A stretch of 64,000 nucleotides of DNA from Ursus arctos (GCF_023065955.2 NW_026622952.1:29188313-29252312); one strand, 5' to 3'; counted from the stretch's first letter, positions 45,588 to 58,924 are shown. Numbers and translations are program-made. Notes: generated by a model from the sequence alone, not told the origin.

Positions 45588-46868
45588 TACAAATCACACA
45601 GTTTCCAGCTTTCTATACTAATCCTAGTTAGTGCTCAAAATAGTGCCAACCTGACATGTTACTCTTTTCCACAACCCTGTACCATAAATATACACATTCT
45701 TATCTGCTCTGTGCTATGGGAATTTCCTATGAGGACCCTACGCTGTGAAGTTTCTCAAAGCATTCCACTGATGAGAAACTGTCCGTGTCAGTATTAGAAG
45801 CATATATTTCAATCTAATTAATATTTACCAAATGCTTACAGAATGCCTGCCTTTATATGAAAATGTATTACAAATACCTCTGCTCTGCTGTGTATCATGT
45901 GTCTTTAACAGGCTTCAGGCCCTGTGTGTTAGATTGGTTGTCTTCAAGATATTTCTTTATTAATTAGTAGAAGAAACCATTAAGGCACTTTTGTGCTCCC
46001 TTGTTCCTTAAGACTTGATTCTTACAACAGCGTGCCTTAAATTGAGAATAATTTTTCATGTGATAAACTCTTGGGTTTGCTCTAAGCTCTTTTCCGATAT
46101 CTTTTAATGTGCTCCAAATTATATTTGTTTATTTTTTATTGAGCATTTCTGTTTCTAAAATAATTTTTGTTAGCATGTAATTTCAAGCATAATACAGTAA
46201 ACAGAGAACTATAATGATGTCAAGCCCCAAAATGTAATGAGTAACTTTGCCAGGACAATTAAATCATTCTTTCAAATATCTCCAAATTACATTCTTGGTG
46301 TATCTTCATCTCATTTATATTCTGGAAATATTTTCATTTTAGTTATGTAAGAAAACAGAATGCTTTATTATATCTGACTTCATTAGGAAAGCCTGTGACA
46401 TTTGAGTTGGTACTAGAATAAAACATTTCCCTGTAAGTATTCCTTGCGGACAAGCTGGGGAAATTATTCAGCAGTGAGATTTTACTTGGCCTATAGAGAT
46501 TTGTTTTGGATATGTTTTACTTTGACCACTTAACAGTTTTTCTTTCCGGGCATCACTCTTCCTACTGCCATTTCTTACAAGAGGAACAGACAGCAGTGAT
46601 CCCTAGCTCTTCCCTCAGTTTGTCGTCCATCAACACATATACTCCAGGAAAACAACCAGAAACTTATCTGGAAGGAGTGTTAGAGTGTATTTCATCCCTC
46701 AGGTCTTTGCTGTTATGCTGTCACGGTTCTGCTAGAAACAGCATGTTCATCTTGGGGAAAGTTTTGTTGTTGCTCTTATAATCTTTTATTTCTTAAGCTT
46801 TAGAGGAATCTCTCATGAATAAATAAAAGGGAAAGTTTTAACTGTAACTGTTAGCTTCTAATCATTTA
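45587..46868. other. Unique non-coding DNA, one faint MIR/L2 trace
   Basis: The stretch at 45808-45850 ('TATTTACCAAATGCTTACAGAATGCC') is a possible MIR or L2 end on the minus strand. Nothing else is recognised. Confidence 0.45.
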
Positions 46869-46883
46869 GAGGGATCATTGTGC

Positions 46884-47105
46884 TTGGGGCGCCTGGGTGG
46901 CTCAGTCATTAAATGTCTGCCTTCGGCTCAGGGTGTGATCCCGGGGTCCTGGGATCGAGCCCCCCATCGGGCTCCCTGCTCCTCTGGGAGCCTACTTCTT
47001 CCTCTCCCACTCCCCCTGCTTGTGTTCCCTCTCTCACTGGCTGTCTCTTTCTGTCAAATAAATAAATAAAATCTTTAAAAAAAAAAAAAAGAAGAAGAAG
47101 AAGAA
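46884..47105 (+). mobile_element. CanSINE with a (GAA)n tail
   Basis: Complete SINE: head 'GGGGCGCCTGGGTGGCTCAG', mixed middle, AATAAATAAATAAAATCTTT, A14, then (GAA)n at 47091-47107. Perfect 15-bp target-site duplication GAGGGATCATTGTGC at 46869-46883 and 47106-47120. Confidence 0.97.
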
Positions 47106-47159
47106 GAGGGATCATTGTGCAATTGGAAATATTTTGACCAAATGTTTTGATTATATTCT

Positions 47160-47645
47160 GCTGTATAACAAACCATCACCAAATTTGGTAACCTAAATCA
47201 AGAAATATAATTTGTTTTGCTCAGGAATGTACATTTGGAGCAGGGCTCCTTGGTGACCATATGTCTTTGTTCCACACAGCTTTACCTGAAGAGGCTTCTG
47301 GGCAGGAGGGATTCCCTTCCAAGGTAGCTTGCCGCATGGCTAGCAAGCTGGTGCTGGCTGCTGGTTGGGTCCTCAGCCAGGACTGCTTGCAAAGGCATCA
47401 TTTCTCTCCTGAGGAGCTCTCCTATCAGTTTTCTCACAGCATGGCAGGTAGATTTTGGAAATGAGTGTTTCAAGCATTCTGTGTAGAAGCCACAAGTCAC
47501 CTCAGGATCTGGTTTCACATCCACTGCATTGCATTGGTCAACCAAGCGACTAAAGCCAGTATGGATCCCAGGGGAAGGGAATTACACTCTCTGTCCTAAT
47601 GAAAAAAGTAGTGAAGAATTTGTAGCCATATTAAGTCTACTTAAC
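47160..47645 (-). mobile_element. Old LTR-like or related ancient repeat, family uncertain
   Basis: Begins 'CTGCTGTATAACAAACCATCACC', continues with 'AATCAAGAAATATAATTTGTTTTGC', 'GGTGCTGGCTGCTGGTTGGG', 'GCATTGCATTGGTCAACC' and 'AAGAATTTGTAGCCATATTAAG'. This order belongs to a common ancient mammalian repeat that begins in 'TTGCTGCATAACAAACCACCCC'. I recognise the type but not the name. Orientation is from memory. The short ORFs at 47261-47545 are not supported as genes. Confidence 0.45.
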
Positions 47646-48499
47646 AACTGTTCTGATGCCACTGTTTACCCTTACCTCACAACTGAAATCAAAGACGTCT
47701 TTGGATATGGTAGTTGTTGGATTCCGTGGTATTTTCTGCTCTCTCCAAGTTTACTCTTCAGTCTCCAACTGCTGTCTGAATTTTCAGATGGGGAGAAGTT
47801 CAGCTCCTGAATGAGTTGAAGAGTAATGAGGATATAATACACAGACATGGAGTTTTATTTAAACTAGTTATAATCTGTATCACCGTCTCCTACCATTCCT
47901 CTACTCAGTAAGTGAAAAGAGGGATGCCATCCAAGGAGTCAGTATCAAGGTAGGCTCATGAAGAAAACTTGGGAATATGATAGAGAAGGCTGGCAAGGCA
48001 CTGTCCATAGCCACCAGTCTTTAGGGTGGTAGGATGCCCTCCAACCAGTCTGAAAGGGAAAGTAATTTAATGAGAGTATTCATCACATAGCAAAGTTAAA
48101 CACCCTAGAGCCAACCTTCTTCCAGATCCTTCCTGACAAGAATCCTGTCTTATGGACTGGGGGGTGGAGGGTGGGGTCCTATCAAAGACTGCGCTGGCAT
48201 AAGGCCTTAGAGTTTTATCATGGACAGGTGCTTCTGAAAGAATTGTTTTTATCCCCTCAACCAGTTGACTTAGTGTACCTCTTACCCTTAACAAGGAGAC
48301 CTTCTAAATCATGTCAATCATGGGAATTTCCCCATTACATCCAGAATTCAGGTTTTCTCACACTAAAAAAAAATTCTAAATTTGCTTTGTACAGCTATTA
48401 CTATAAACTGTCTTGGAGCAGTGTTGGAAGATTCCATCCTATGAGGAGATGTGGACAACTCTGAGACTGTGGTAGGGTTTTCCTCCACAAACAACATAA
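47646..48499. other. Non-coding DNA, unassigned
   Basis: No gene found. Composition is less AT-rich than the surroundings and may include old repeat. ORFs at 48067-48294 and 48171-48464 have no recognised domain. Confidence 0.4.
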
Positions 48500-49615
48500 A
48501 AGCATACAACCTCCTTTTCTTCCATTCAGCCCCTTAAAAATGAGAAGGTCTCAAGATTCTGACTTTAGCCTTCTTTTCTAACACTTCATGCTTTCACCCA
48601 TGGTCCTATTTATTCTAACAACTTCAACTATCACCTGTACATCAATAGCTTGAAAATGTGTATCTCAAGTTCCATCCATTCTCTCATATCTTCTAGGACC
48701 ATTCTTTCATTTTAATTCTCCTTATGTAATCCAGCAGGTCCAAAGCTGAATTCATCATTCCTCATTTTCCTGTTGTGGAAAACTATTTTTGCTGTTGTAA
48801 TTTTCCTAACAAGATTATTGGCAAACCTATATCCACTTGGGATTCCAAATAAAAGAGAGAGTGGCTGTGGCCCCTTCTCTAGGCAGGACATTCCCCTGTT
48901 CCCCAAGTCTAGTGATTTATGTCAGAAATTATCTCAGGCTTAGTAGGTCCAAATTCTCCTATAATTTCTGGTGAGCGCCAATCCTCGTGCCTTTTATTTG
49001 TCCCATTATAATAGTCCTTGACTGCTTCTGCTATCTCCTACCTTTCTAGTCCAACCTCAACACCAAAATTAGCATTATCCACAAAGTACACATCCGATAT
49101 ATCAGCCCATTTTCTTAAAATTCTTTATAAGTCCAACTACCTTAGTGTACTTATATGCTCTGCCCTGATCTGGCCCACATACCTTTTACTTTCATTGTCA
49201 TCTTCTCACTCTCCCCTCCTCCAGAACTCTGGCCAAACAGACAACTCCCAGTTCTCTTAAAGATGCTATAAACTTTCACTATTTGGACTTCACACATTTT
49301 ACCTACCCTTTCATGAAATTCCTTTTCCCCTGCCAACTCTAAAAACCCCCTCTCATCCCTAAAGATCAAACTTAAAATACCATAGGCTTTATGAACCGTG
49401 ACCTGTCAGAAAGAATTCATCATCTCCTGTTCTTGTTCCCGTGGCACTAAATAGCTCCACTGAGGCACTAAGTAATAGTTTCCATATAAATTTCCCCACT
49501 AGATTAGACAAAGATAGTATTTTATTAATTTTTATAATATTCTTTTATTATACAACACCTGACATACAATATGGACGAAATGTTCACTAAATGTTAATTG
49601 AATTAAGAGTCTGGA
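48500..49615 (+). mobile_element. L2 LINE 3' part, with its 3' end
   Basis: C/T-rich, ordered like the L2 3' region: 'GCTCTGCCCTGATCTGGCCC' near 49159, 'CAACTCTAAAAACCCCC', and the typical L2 end 'ACACCTGACATACAATATGGACGAAATGTTCACTAAATGTTAATTGAA' in parts at 49554-49602. No open frame. The left part (48500-49000) is very diverged. Confidence 0.55.
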
Positions 49616-52139
49616 TTAAATGATGACCCAAAATAGATTTCTATCACATATTTCTGAAACAATTGTGAATTGATAGACCCTTTTAAGAGATCAATAGCCT
49701 TTACTACATTCATATTTATTTTTTGCACATTGAGAAATCCATCCTAAGGAAATCATCCTAAATATGGAGAAGGCTTTAAAAACAAAGACAGCAAACTCTT
49801 TGAAATCAATTTTTGTTTCTTATTAGTCTTTGTATATACACAGGACTTTTGTACAATGTTTAACATAAATTATTTATTAAATCAACCAATTAATATTGCA
49901 CAAAATTTTTTAGTATAACTTGACTAACCTAAGTGTACAGATTTTGGAGAAATGATTAACTTTCGTACATATACTTTATGGTATATTATACAATTGTGGT
50001 ATATTATACAAACTGTTCACTCTTACAGTGGCCTTTAAAGAATACTGGGTTCCCTGTGAATTGTCCTCCAGTGTAGAGCTCATGGAAGGATTAAAGCCCA
50101 AACCACATTTCTACTGGCCTGACCTGCAGCTTGCTTTCTCAAAACAGTTCTTGGATTTTTATGTTGTTCCCCATAGCTATTTAAATTATATTGCTTTTGA
50201 TGACCATTTTTCTAATTAACTGAAAGTAAATATCCTATTACTGACATCAACACCATTATGATAATAACGAGCATTGGGTGCTTTCTATATGCCAGGTCTT
50301 ATGTAGGTATTTTAAACAAATTATCTGGATTTGTAATGGAAATTTTTATAAAGCGTATTTAATCAGATTTGAGATAAAACCCTACTTAAGAAATGGAAGA
50401 CTGGAGTTATGCCTTTCTTGACAAATATTTATCTATCTTCCATTATTCTCTGGGATTAGGGACTCTTATAACCCTATCATTTAATTTATAATAACTCACA
50501 GCTCTTTTATCTGACATTTTGCCTTCATTATTTGCTTCTTTGGTAGGTAGGGTTTATGTAGTTTTGATATTTTCAGGTCTAATGATGCTGGACATGAGTG
50601 GGACCCAATGCTAAGTGCCAGGGGGTTAAGAGTTCATGCACTAAACACATAAACTCTGTAGGACTCTGTAGGGCTCACCAGAAGATTGGTTTGGGGTGTT
50701 ACCATATTCTGAGAACTCACCAAAAGAAGATCATTATCACTACATAAGAGCAGTTTGCGCAGATCTTTCCAAATTTGGGACAATTGCATTAGGTTGTTTA
50801 TTTCTTTTTCATTCATTTGCTTCCTGACACTGTGCTCACTGCTTGTGTTGAAATTTGCTACAGAGTTAAAGTTGGAGAAGGATTTAGCAGTGAAACAGAT
50901 TGTGGAATGTTGCAGTTTTTTAAAAAACATTTGTATTTTATTTATATTTTCTTTTTCATTGTTTTTCATTTTTTCTCTGTTGTTTATTGATATTTCCATT
51001 TAACTGAAGTGTTTTGTTCTCATTCCGCCATATGCCACATATCTTAGCACCAGGAGGTGAGCCCAGAAACAGGTGTACTTAACATTTCTCTCTCTGCCCC
51101 ATGCACCTTTTTGACCATTATTAATATTTTTCATATTAAGAACAAATATATGAACAACTTCCTAGCCCACCCCCCTATCAAATCTGCTCTTCTGCAGTCT
51201 TCCCATCTGTCTATAATATTGTTCCCTCATCTTATTATTCCCACTCACTGTCTACAGGGGAAATCAAATCCTTCGGGTCAGCCAGGTTTGACTTAGTGCC
51301 AAGAGTTACGATTGTAAAGATATCACGGAGGTTCTTTTTTTTTTTTTTTTAAACCACTGGATTCCTTGGGGATCTAATGGGCAAAGGGGAATCTGGGATA
51401 TAAGGTAGTAGAAGAGATTTGCGTCAAGGAAAACACATTGCAAAGATGGAAATAAAGGGAACCACAGGGACTCACATTTTGGTATGAAAAAAAGATATAT
51501 TCAATATCTTGAAATCTTAAGTGTCACAGTGTAACTGTCTTCAGGGCTTCTTTTACTCAGAATACATGGTTTGAATGGCTTGTGTTTCCAAGAGTTATCA
51601 TGGATGAGATATAACAGCAGCCCCTAGTGGATGAGAGGTGGTGAGAAAGGAAAGCAGAGAGCTCTCCAGAGAAAGACAATTGGAATCTAAATAAATTATG
51701 CTTCTAAAACAGTTGTTGAGTAAAAGAGAAGGGATTCAAACCCATCCCAGTTGAAAGCCATCTTATTTCCTTTATGTTTCTCTGCCTTGCCCTTTTCTAA
51801 TTTTGCAAATAAGAAATGTATCTACAACCACCCTATCTTAGTATAGGAGAAAAAATAATAACCTTGGTAGAAAGCAACAGGAAACTGGAGATGTCCAAAT
51901 AATAGCAGTCATAGAAAGGTCTGGCCTGGCAATAGAGTTCAGTAACTTAATTATGGAAAACTGAGGCACAGAAGGAGAAAAACCTGACTCACAAGATGTC
52001 CTTTGGAAGAAATATTGAGTCCCAAAGAATATAAAGTAGACATCATTAATTTGACTTAGACTGTGACCTTGAAGTTAGAGGGATGTTGGGGCAGGGAACT
52101 AGACATGGCTTTAGCTATGATGGAAAGAATATTCTACCT
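49616..52139. other. Mostly unique DNA, one MIR fragment
   Basis: A MIR minus-strand fragment lies at about 50255-50330 ('GCATTGGGTGCTTTCTATATGCCAGG'). T-run at 51334-51350. The 121-codon minus ORF at 50634-50999 (Asn/Lys/Ser-rich) has no recognised domain. The A/T-rich composition explains its length. Confidence 0.5.
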
Positions 52140-52285
52140 GGTGTCTAAAGTTAGCATTTCAGCTTCCAGCTCTTCTTGCCACTAGCTAAGTGATTCTGGT
52201 TGAGTGATCTTATCTCTTTCAAGTTTCTCTCAGCTGCAGTTTCCTTAACTAAAGATAAAGGTAATATCTGTTGCCTACATGTGTC
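52140..52285 (+). mobile_element. MIR SINE
   Basis: Plus-strand MIR: 'CCAGCTCTTCTTGCCACTAG', 'CTAAGTGATTCTGGTTGAG', 'TCTCTCAGCTGCAGTTTCC' and 'AAAGATAAAGGTAATATCTG' in order. It ends next to the younger SINE at 52305. Confidence 0.82.
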
Positions 52286-52304
52286 ATGAAAATAAATTTT
52301 TCTC

Positions 52305-52513
52305 AGGGTGCCTGGATGGCTCAGTCAGTTAAGCATCTCACTCTTGGTTTCAGCTCAGGTCATGGTCTCAGAGTTGTGAGATCGAGCCCTGTGTGGAGCT
52401 CCATGCTCAGGGGGGAGTCTGCTTAGAATTCTCTCTCCCTCTCCCTCTGCCTCTTCCTCCACTCATGCATGTGCTCTTTCTCTCTCAAATAATAAAAAAA
52501 AAAAAAAAAGAAA
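52305..52513 (+). mobile_element. CanSINE, older subfamily
   Basis: SINE head 'GGGTGCCTGGATGGCTCAG', 'CTCTTGGTTTCAGCTCAGG', 'AGTCTGCTTAGAATTCTCTC', and an A-rich tail. Target-site duplication AAATTTTTCTCA / AAATTTTCTCA on either side (about 52293-52304 and 52515-52525). Confidence 0.94.
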
Positions 52514-52525
52514 AAATTTTCTCAT

Positions 52526-53798
52526 TGCAAATATCAAATTGGTAAAATCTGACAAACTGAAGTCTCCGTTATACAATGATGTTTTCATCATCCTACACAT
52601 AGTGACCAGGTTGATCTCTTAGTTTGAATATACGCCCCCCCCCCCCGCCCCGATTCATAACATCCAAACTAAAGTATTTTTTAGGAGCCTCCAGACTTGA
52701 AACCTATCTTTCTAGCATAAGTTCCTACTATTTGTCAACATAAATACTCTGTTTCAGCTAAGTTGGGTATTTGCTCTCAATTAAGCACACCTTAACTTTC
52801 ATCTCTAATCCTTTTTCTCACATAATTATTTTGTAGCAGGTACAGATCATTGTCTACAAACTCAGCTTTCAGGAATTTTAACTTGATTACATCCAGATTT
52901 AAGTTTGTTACGAGACTTTATTCAGGCAAAGAATTAGAAACTTAATCTTAGTCAAATTATCCTTCCCTCTCCTACTAAACAGGCAAAATTGTTCCTCTTC
53001 CCTGTCCCCACAAAAAGCTAATTTTTTCTAAAACCCAGCATTTCATCTACTTTCCAAGGGAATTCATCTAGTTTAGGTAATCATCCATGCAAGCTAGAAT
53101 TTTTTGACCTCTCAGTTGTCATCCGGCACGAGACCTATGTGATCTCTACTATTTCATGCCACTTTGAAAACATTAGAGCTTCAGTCCCACTGGAGCACTG
53201 GGAATTCTAGGCAGCTCTCTCAAGGCTCATCAGACTAAACATTCCAAACCCTTTTTACCCCAGGGATTTTGTTGTTTTCCCAGGAATTCCTATGAATGTA
53301 AGCACAAGATCTCCATTTTCAGGTACCCTAAACTTGAAAAGATTAGTGAGAAGGACACTCCCCTGCAAAATGTCACTCACTTTTTGATTCTCTCCTACAT
53401 CCTTCACTTGTCTCAATTTAGAAAAGCTTAATCAGTACTGAAGGTGGACAGTGAGGCTGTGTTAAATTACTCTTACCTATTTTCTCACACATCCATCGTC
53501 TTAGAAACAAACTCTACATGTTCCTTTTAGGGGTATGGTTTTAAAACACCTTCTCTTTTTTGCATTATCCTGTCCCCAAGAAAATTCTGTAAAATGGCAA
53601 CGGGTGAAGTCAGACATGGGGCATTAATGTTGTGAGCTCTATCATATAACAAGGCCTGATGTGAGGATTTTCTCTTCTTAAAGAAGTAGGTGGAAGGGAG
53701 TGGGATTCTAGAACTTTTGTGTGGGAGAAAAATAAGCATTGGTGAACTGGTCCATTGGATCCAGAGCCAGGATCATGTGCTTTAGCTATAGCATTAAG
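52526..53798. other. Unique non-coding DNA with a C-run
   Basis: C12 at 52635-52646 followed by GCCCC. No gene or named repeat otherwise. The 70-codon minus ORF at 53527-53739 has no domain. Confidence 0.5.
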
Positions 53799-53811
53799 AG
53801 AATTGGTAGAA

Positions 53812-53873
53812 GCCCCACATTGGGTACAGAGATTACCTTAAAATAAAATCTTAAAAAAAAAAAAAAAAGAGAC
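53812..53873 (+). mobile_element. 5'-truncated CanSINE of the short type
   Basis: Only the 3' part is present: 'GCCCCACATTGGGTACAGAG', 'ATTACCTTAAAATAAAATCTT' in parts, and an A16 tail. It is bounded by a 13-bp target-site duplication with one mismatch (AGAATTGGTAGAA at 53799-53811; AGAATTGATAGAA at 53874-53886), so it is a truncated insertion and not a decayed full copy. Confidence 0.85.
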
Positions 53874-53886
53874 AGAATTGATAGAA

Positions 53887-56800
53887 AAAACTCAGAATTT
53901 TGGAGTGTTGGCCACTTCTTTTGACTCCCACTAAAAAGACTGGAGAAAGAAAGAGGATTAATCTAAAACAGGCCAATTCAAAGGCACAGAGGGGAAAAAG
54001 TACATAGTTCTGCTAAAACAAGCATTCTCTGCTTGCAAACAATAATCTTAGTGCCAAAAATATTTGTAATTTGAATCTGGCAGAGTTTTAAAAGCCAAAT
54101 ACTTTACCCCAAGCGACAGCAAGGGGCAGAGAGGTGGGATTCTTACAAAAAAAGAAAATACAGGGATGAAAGACAAGCCTGATATCCCAGAAGTCTCTGA
54201 GGTATCTTTATTAAGCATTGTTTGACTGATAAAAGTGGAACCCAGTCTTACCTTGAAGATGTGCCTGGGATACAGCATGGAGGCAAGTGGTGCATTACCT
54301 GCCCTTCTCTACAAGAGGCTATTTTTCCGTTTGTTCCAAGCCAAATGTCAGGATGAAGTTAAAGTCTATTGAACGCACAGCCGGGGAGAGGCACACAGGT
54401 GCCTTTTACTACAGAGCGTCAGTATGGAGGACAGAAATTCACAGGCGCACGGAGTGGACCCAAACTCAATCTGTGCCTCTGAAAACTAGGCTGTGGAATT
54501 TATCAGAAGCAACTAAACCAAAGCAAACTACATTGTAAAGTGAGTTGGATTAAAAAGAAACCTCAAACTTGACTGAAACCAGCAGGTGGTTTCACCACCA
54601 AACCCATCTTCCCAAACTAGAAATCACTGCACAGCACTGTTAAGGTGGTTCATTGCTTGGAAAGGGAATTATCCCCTGAGGTGGCATGCAGGACAATGGA
54701 CAAGGGAGATTTTCCCAGATAACAGCCTCCTGAGCAGCTTTTGTTTCCGGTCAAAGGACTGACTCCATTTCATCCTAGCTGTTTCTGGACAGCAACATGT
54801 ATTTTGTGCCATGGAATATTGACAATTATATGTTCTCATTCTCTCCTTTTTCAAATGAGAATTTTCATTGACATTACCCTATTATTTGCCCATGATTATA
54901 TATTTGGAAAATTGGGGATGAATAAAATACCTATTTGCAATAGATCGTGGGACCATATAGAGTTTCAACCAGTTCGATTAAGAGGATAGCATGGTGCCAG
55001 GAAATCTTGCATATGGACCTGAATGCAGCCAATAAAATCTCTCACGTTACCCTTTGGGAGAGGTTGTGTACTTTCCTATAGTTGTAGAGATTTTGAAAAA
55101 TGCATATAAATTTGTGTGTGTGTTGAGGGGGTAGAACTGAAGAAGCAGACATTGTGAAGGTTATTGCTTGCACATCCTTTCCATTGCCTAACCCTATGCA
55201 GTTTAAGGACAGAGTGAGACACAGGATATGGTGTACTCCTTGCTCTAGGCTGATTTCAACCCCCTTGCCACAGAGAAAACTCAGGAAATTCATGAGGAAA
55301 TCAATCAGTGCATATTACTCCGGGCAAAATGACTGGTTCAGAAGAATGTTCCTCATTCTTCTGGGAGAGCCAGTAAAAGCCATTGTTCTTTCTCCTTTTG
55401 GTTAATATGTTATACAATAGCTGGCACTATTGCAGCTCTTTTGTCACCATGAGGGAAGACCAGCTTAGGATGAAACTGACACCATGGAAGGTGGAACACA
55501 GAGAAGAAAAGAGAACGTGTCTTTCATTCTATTATTGTAGGTAATAGTAGCACTGAAGCCTTGCAGCCTTCCAGTTATGTAATACAATCAGTTCTATTGT
55601 TTAAACTAAATTGAGTTAGTTTTTGAGTTATTTGTAACAGGAAAATTCGCAATTGCTATAATTACTTATATTGTTATACAACGTATAACTTTATTTAGCT
55701 TCTTTTTTACCCAGCTAAAGTATACAGTCTTGAGAGCAGAAGCTATGTCTTATGTTTCTATTTCTAGCATTAAAAAAATACCTAACACATAATAGTAGCT
55801 TATGAATATTTGTTAACTGGATCGTCAAAGGATCAGACATGACTAGATAAGTTTGGCCACCAATACAGTCTATTATAAAAATGTTTTTTAGATGTTTCTG
55901 AATTCATCTAAAAATAATAAATTTTAAAACAATCCTTTATTTCAGTGCTTGATGCTAAAACTGGTGGTTTTCAAACTACATGGTTTCCTGGCCAGTTCTT
56001 TAAGATGATTTATTTCTTTCTAGAAACTGTCTTTAGAGAACTTCCTCAAGTTCTTGACGCACTGTTTTGCTGTCTATGATGAAAAGAACTCAATGTATTA
56101 ATTTATTGACAATGAACACACCATGAAAATGATGCAATAAAAAGCAGTCATTTCAGATAAAGATTGTTTTTAATTTGATGTTTCTTTAAAAGTATCTGAG
56201 GATTCACACATTTTCCTTCTAGAATTGCAGAATATAAAAAATGCATTGTGTGGTCAAACTAACCATTGCAAAAAACCCCAAATATTTAGGAATTTTTTTC
56301 TGTGTGTAAATATTGATCTGAAACTTGTTTTCCTTCCTCCAGTGAAGCAAGAGCTTATAGGGTCATGACCCAATTACAGACCATTTGATTTTCTCAGCTC
56401 AACCTCTTTGCTCACCAGAAATCCCTAAAGTAAAATTTATCATTATTTGCTTAAAATTGTTTAGAAAGTAAATGGTAAATGAAATAGTTTCATCATATCT
56501 TGCAGTTTGTATGTTTTTTTCTTGCCCTAAAATACAAATACTCTAACATAGATCCAGCCAAATATCTCATATAAAGTTTTAAAATAATGTATTCAATGAG
56601 GTAACCAAATCTTTTGTAAATAAACTCACATTGAATTAAAGTGTAAGTGATTTTTTTTTTTAATTATGGGGCCTGAAGATCGCCAGTTTTCCTTAAATTC
56701 TTTCAAGGTTACTTTGTCTTTCCTATTTTTAGTCTCCAATTTCATGGGGAGTTAGCATCTGTTATAATTTAATGCTGGATCATTATAGAGGTTATTCATA

Positions 56801-57497
56801 TCAGTTGTTTTCTGCTGTTTTTCATAAATCCCTTGTCAATTTTCAAGACAGCCAACTCCTCAATCTATAAACTCTTATTTTATCACCCCTATATCTGAAG
56901 GGCAGCAAAAGGATGAGCCTGCATGAGCTCCAGATTTTAGTTTTTCTGTTTCTTTTGTGTCTTTTTTAGCATCAGAATATTAGTGACTTTCTACAAAAGT
57001 TCATAAATGGCCATAGTTTGCTGACATCATAACAAAAATGTTTGCAAATTCCTCTCTGGAACTTCTGATCCAAGGATTTTTTAAACCATGAATAAGTATG
57101 TTTGTTTATTAGAGGGTTTTTTTTTTTTTAATTTAAGGGGCTTTTTTCTATAGTCATCTTCTATTGTAGAGGTATGATCAACAATTAAATACTGATTTTT
57201 CCAAAGACATGATCTCTGAGCATATTGTTTGTTTTCTCTCCTTTTACCTTTGTCTTTTTCTTCCTACTCTGTCTTCTTTTCCACTTATAGAAACAAATGA
57301 AAATCTCTCCCAGAAGTCTGTGGTAAAATAAAATCGGGATAATATTATATCATTCACTTTGAAAAGTTGAAAACAGCTCACTTGAGAAAGGAATCAAGGA
57401 AGGAAGAGTGACACAGTGAGTGGAGGTGAGTTGGGAGTCCAGAGGACTAGATTATTGATCTTCTAGTAATGGTTGTCATATTAAACAAGTGTGTGCT
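53887..57497. other. Unique non-coding DNA
   Basis: About 3.6 kb with no named repeat and no supported gene. T-runs at 56650-56661 and 57117-57130. ORFs of 76-83 codons (54048-54278 minus, 54287-54538 plus, 55042-55293 minus, 55154-55405 plus) overlap one another on opposite strands and have no recognised domain. Confidence 0.45.
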
Positions 57498-57970
57498 ATC
57501 CATTCATTCTTTCTGATTTTACTAAATGCTGTGATTAATATGTGCCATGCTCTGCACTAAGAGCTATGACTACATGCAAGGTGGACTAGACAGGGTGATG
57601 TCTGTGGTCACGTGGGTTACATTCTTGTGGGAGAACCTTCAAACACATACCAGTGAATGTGATCAGTGCTTTGTATAGGGAGACCAAGGGCCTGTGGGAA
57701 GCTATGGTAAGGGCACTTGACCCATATGAGGAGTTAAGGAAGGCTTTTTTAAGGAAAAGACAATTTGCTTGGAAATTGAGTAATAAGGAAAAATCTCGGT
57801 CAACTTGGGCAGAGAAAGAGTATTCCAAAAGTAAGAGAGCAGAAGACCTCAGGTTGGGGACTGAGTAGGTTCAGTATGGGTGTTTCATAGATCAGGTGTT
57901 TAGCATGAGGTCAGAGAAGCAAGGGGACAACGTGGTAGGGGTTAGATAGGGAAGGTAAGAGTGAGGAAAC
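57498..57970 (-). mobile_element. L2 LINE 3' part (minus)
   Basis: Starts with the complement of the L2 3' end ('CATTCATTCTTTCTGATTTTAC', 'ATGTGCCATGCTCTGCACTAAGAGC'), continues 'GTTACATTCTTGTGGGAGAAC', 'GAAGGCTTTTTTAAGG', 'AGAGTATTCCAAAAGTAAGAG', 'GCAGAAGACCTCAGG'. This is the reverse of the L2 order at 48500-49615. No open frame of interest. Confidence 0.62.
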
Positions 57971-58785
57971 AGGCAAGAAGGCTGTTATGAAGAAGGGCAG
58001 AGGAAACTGAGTTGGGAAACACAGAAGGACTCTTGGTCAGTGCCAAGGGGACAGTTAGGTGAGAACATGAAGATGATGGGCATTCTTGATCTTGATCATT
58101 TGGATAGGTAAAAAGATCACATCCAAGAAAGCACATGACACTCTTCTGTGTCTCTAACATTCTCTATTTCTGTTTGATTTCACAAGCATAGGAAAGAATC
58201 CAAAACAACCATTAAAAAGCAGCAACAAAGAAAGTACAAGTACCTTGTGACTAATAACTCAGCTTTGCGAAATTTGTCCTTGAGTTTTGGTACCAAGTTT
58301 TCACTACCTGCAAAAACAGTGAGATTTCTGAAAACCACCAATAATTTAGTGGTTCTTGGAATTAAAGAATGATAGAATTGAAAAGATCATGAACAAAAAG
58401 TTGAAATTGGGTATTTTTAGGTGCCTATTCTTTCACAATATCAAGCCAGTCATAGATCAATGTGTTACTACATTTTGGTAATTATAAAGAAGAGCAAGAA
58501 AGGAAAAAATGTGTACCCTCTTGTGCTATCATTTTGGAGTATCCTTCTGGAATATGTCTTTGATAAAATAGATATACTTGTGCTTTATATGCATACTTCT
58601 GAGTTTATTTCTCTTAACATCACATTTAGATTTCCATGGTATTACAAATCCTTTATAATATCTTAATGACCGTATAATCTGCCATAAAGTACATAAATGA
58701 AAATTAACCATTTCCCTAAAAATCTGTGCATTTAGGTTAAGTTATGATAAACAGTTTTGGTTAATACTATTTAATTGGTTGATTG
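57971..58785. other. Non-coding DNA, probably partly old repeat
   Basis: No gene. The stretch at 58600-58780 ('CCATTTCCCTAAAAATCTGTGCATTTAGG') resembles the old 'ATTGATGGACATTTAGGTTG' repeat phrase seen in L1-type elements, but too weakly to call. Confidence 0.4.
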
Positions 58786-58789
58786 AGGT

Positions 58790-58885
58790 AATAAGTAATT
58801 TATATTAAGCATTGTGCTAAGTGCTGTGTATATAATAATTGATAAGAAACAAAAATTGTATCTTGGACTTCCAGGACTGTTGTCT
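58790..58885 (-). mobile_element. MIR or L2 end fragment
   Basis: 'TTTATATTAAGCATTGTGCTAAGTGCTGTGTATATAATAATTG' in parts matches the shared MIR/L2 end read backwards. Confidence 0.5.
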
Positions 58886-58924
58886 TCTTCTCATAAAACC
58901 CTTTCTGTATTTAGGATGATTCTT

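Noticed and set aside
50634..50999. 121-codon minus-strand ORF
   Set aside because: Asn/Lys/Ser-rich product of AT-rich DNA; a plus-strand ORF covers much of the same DNA; no homology recognised.
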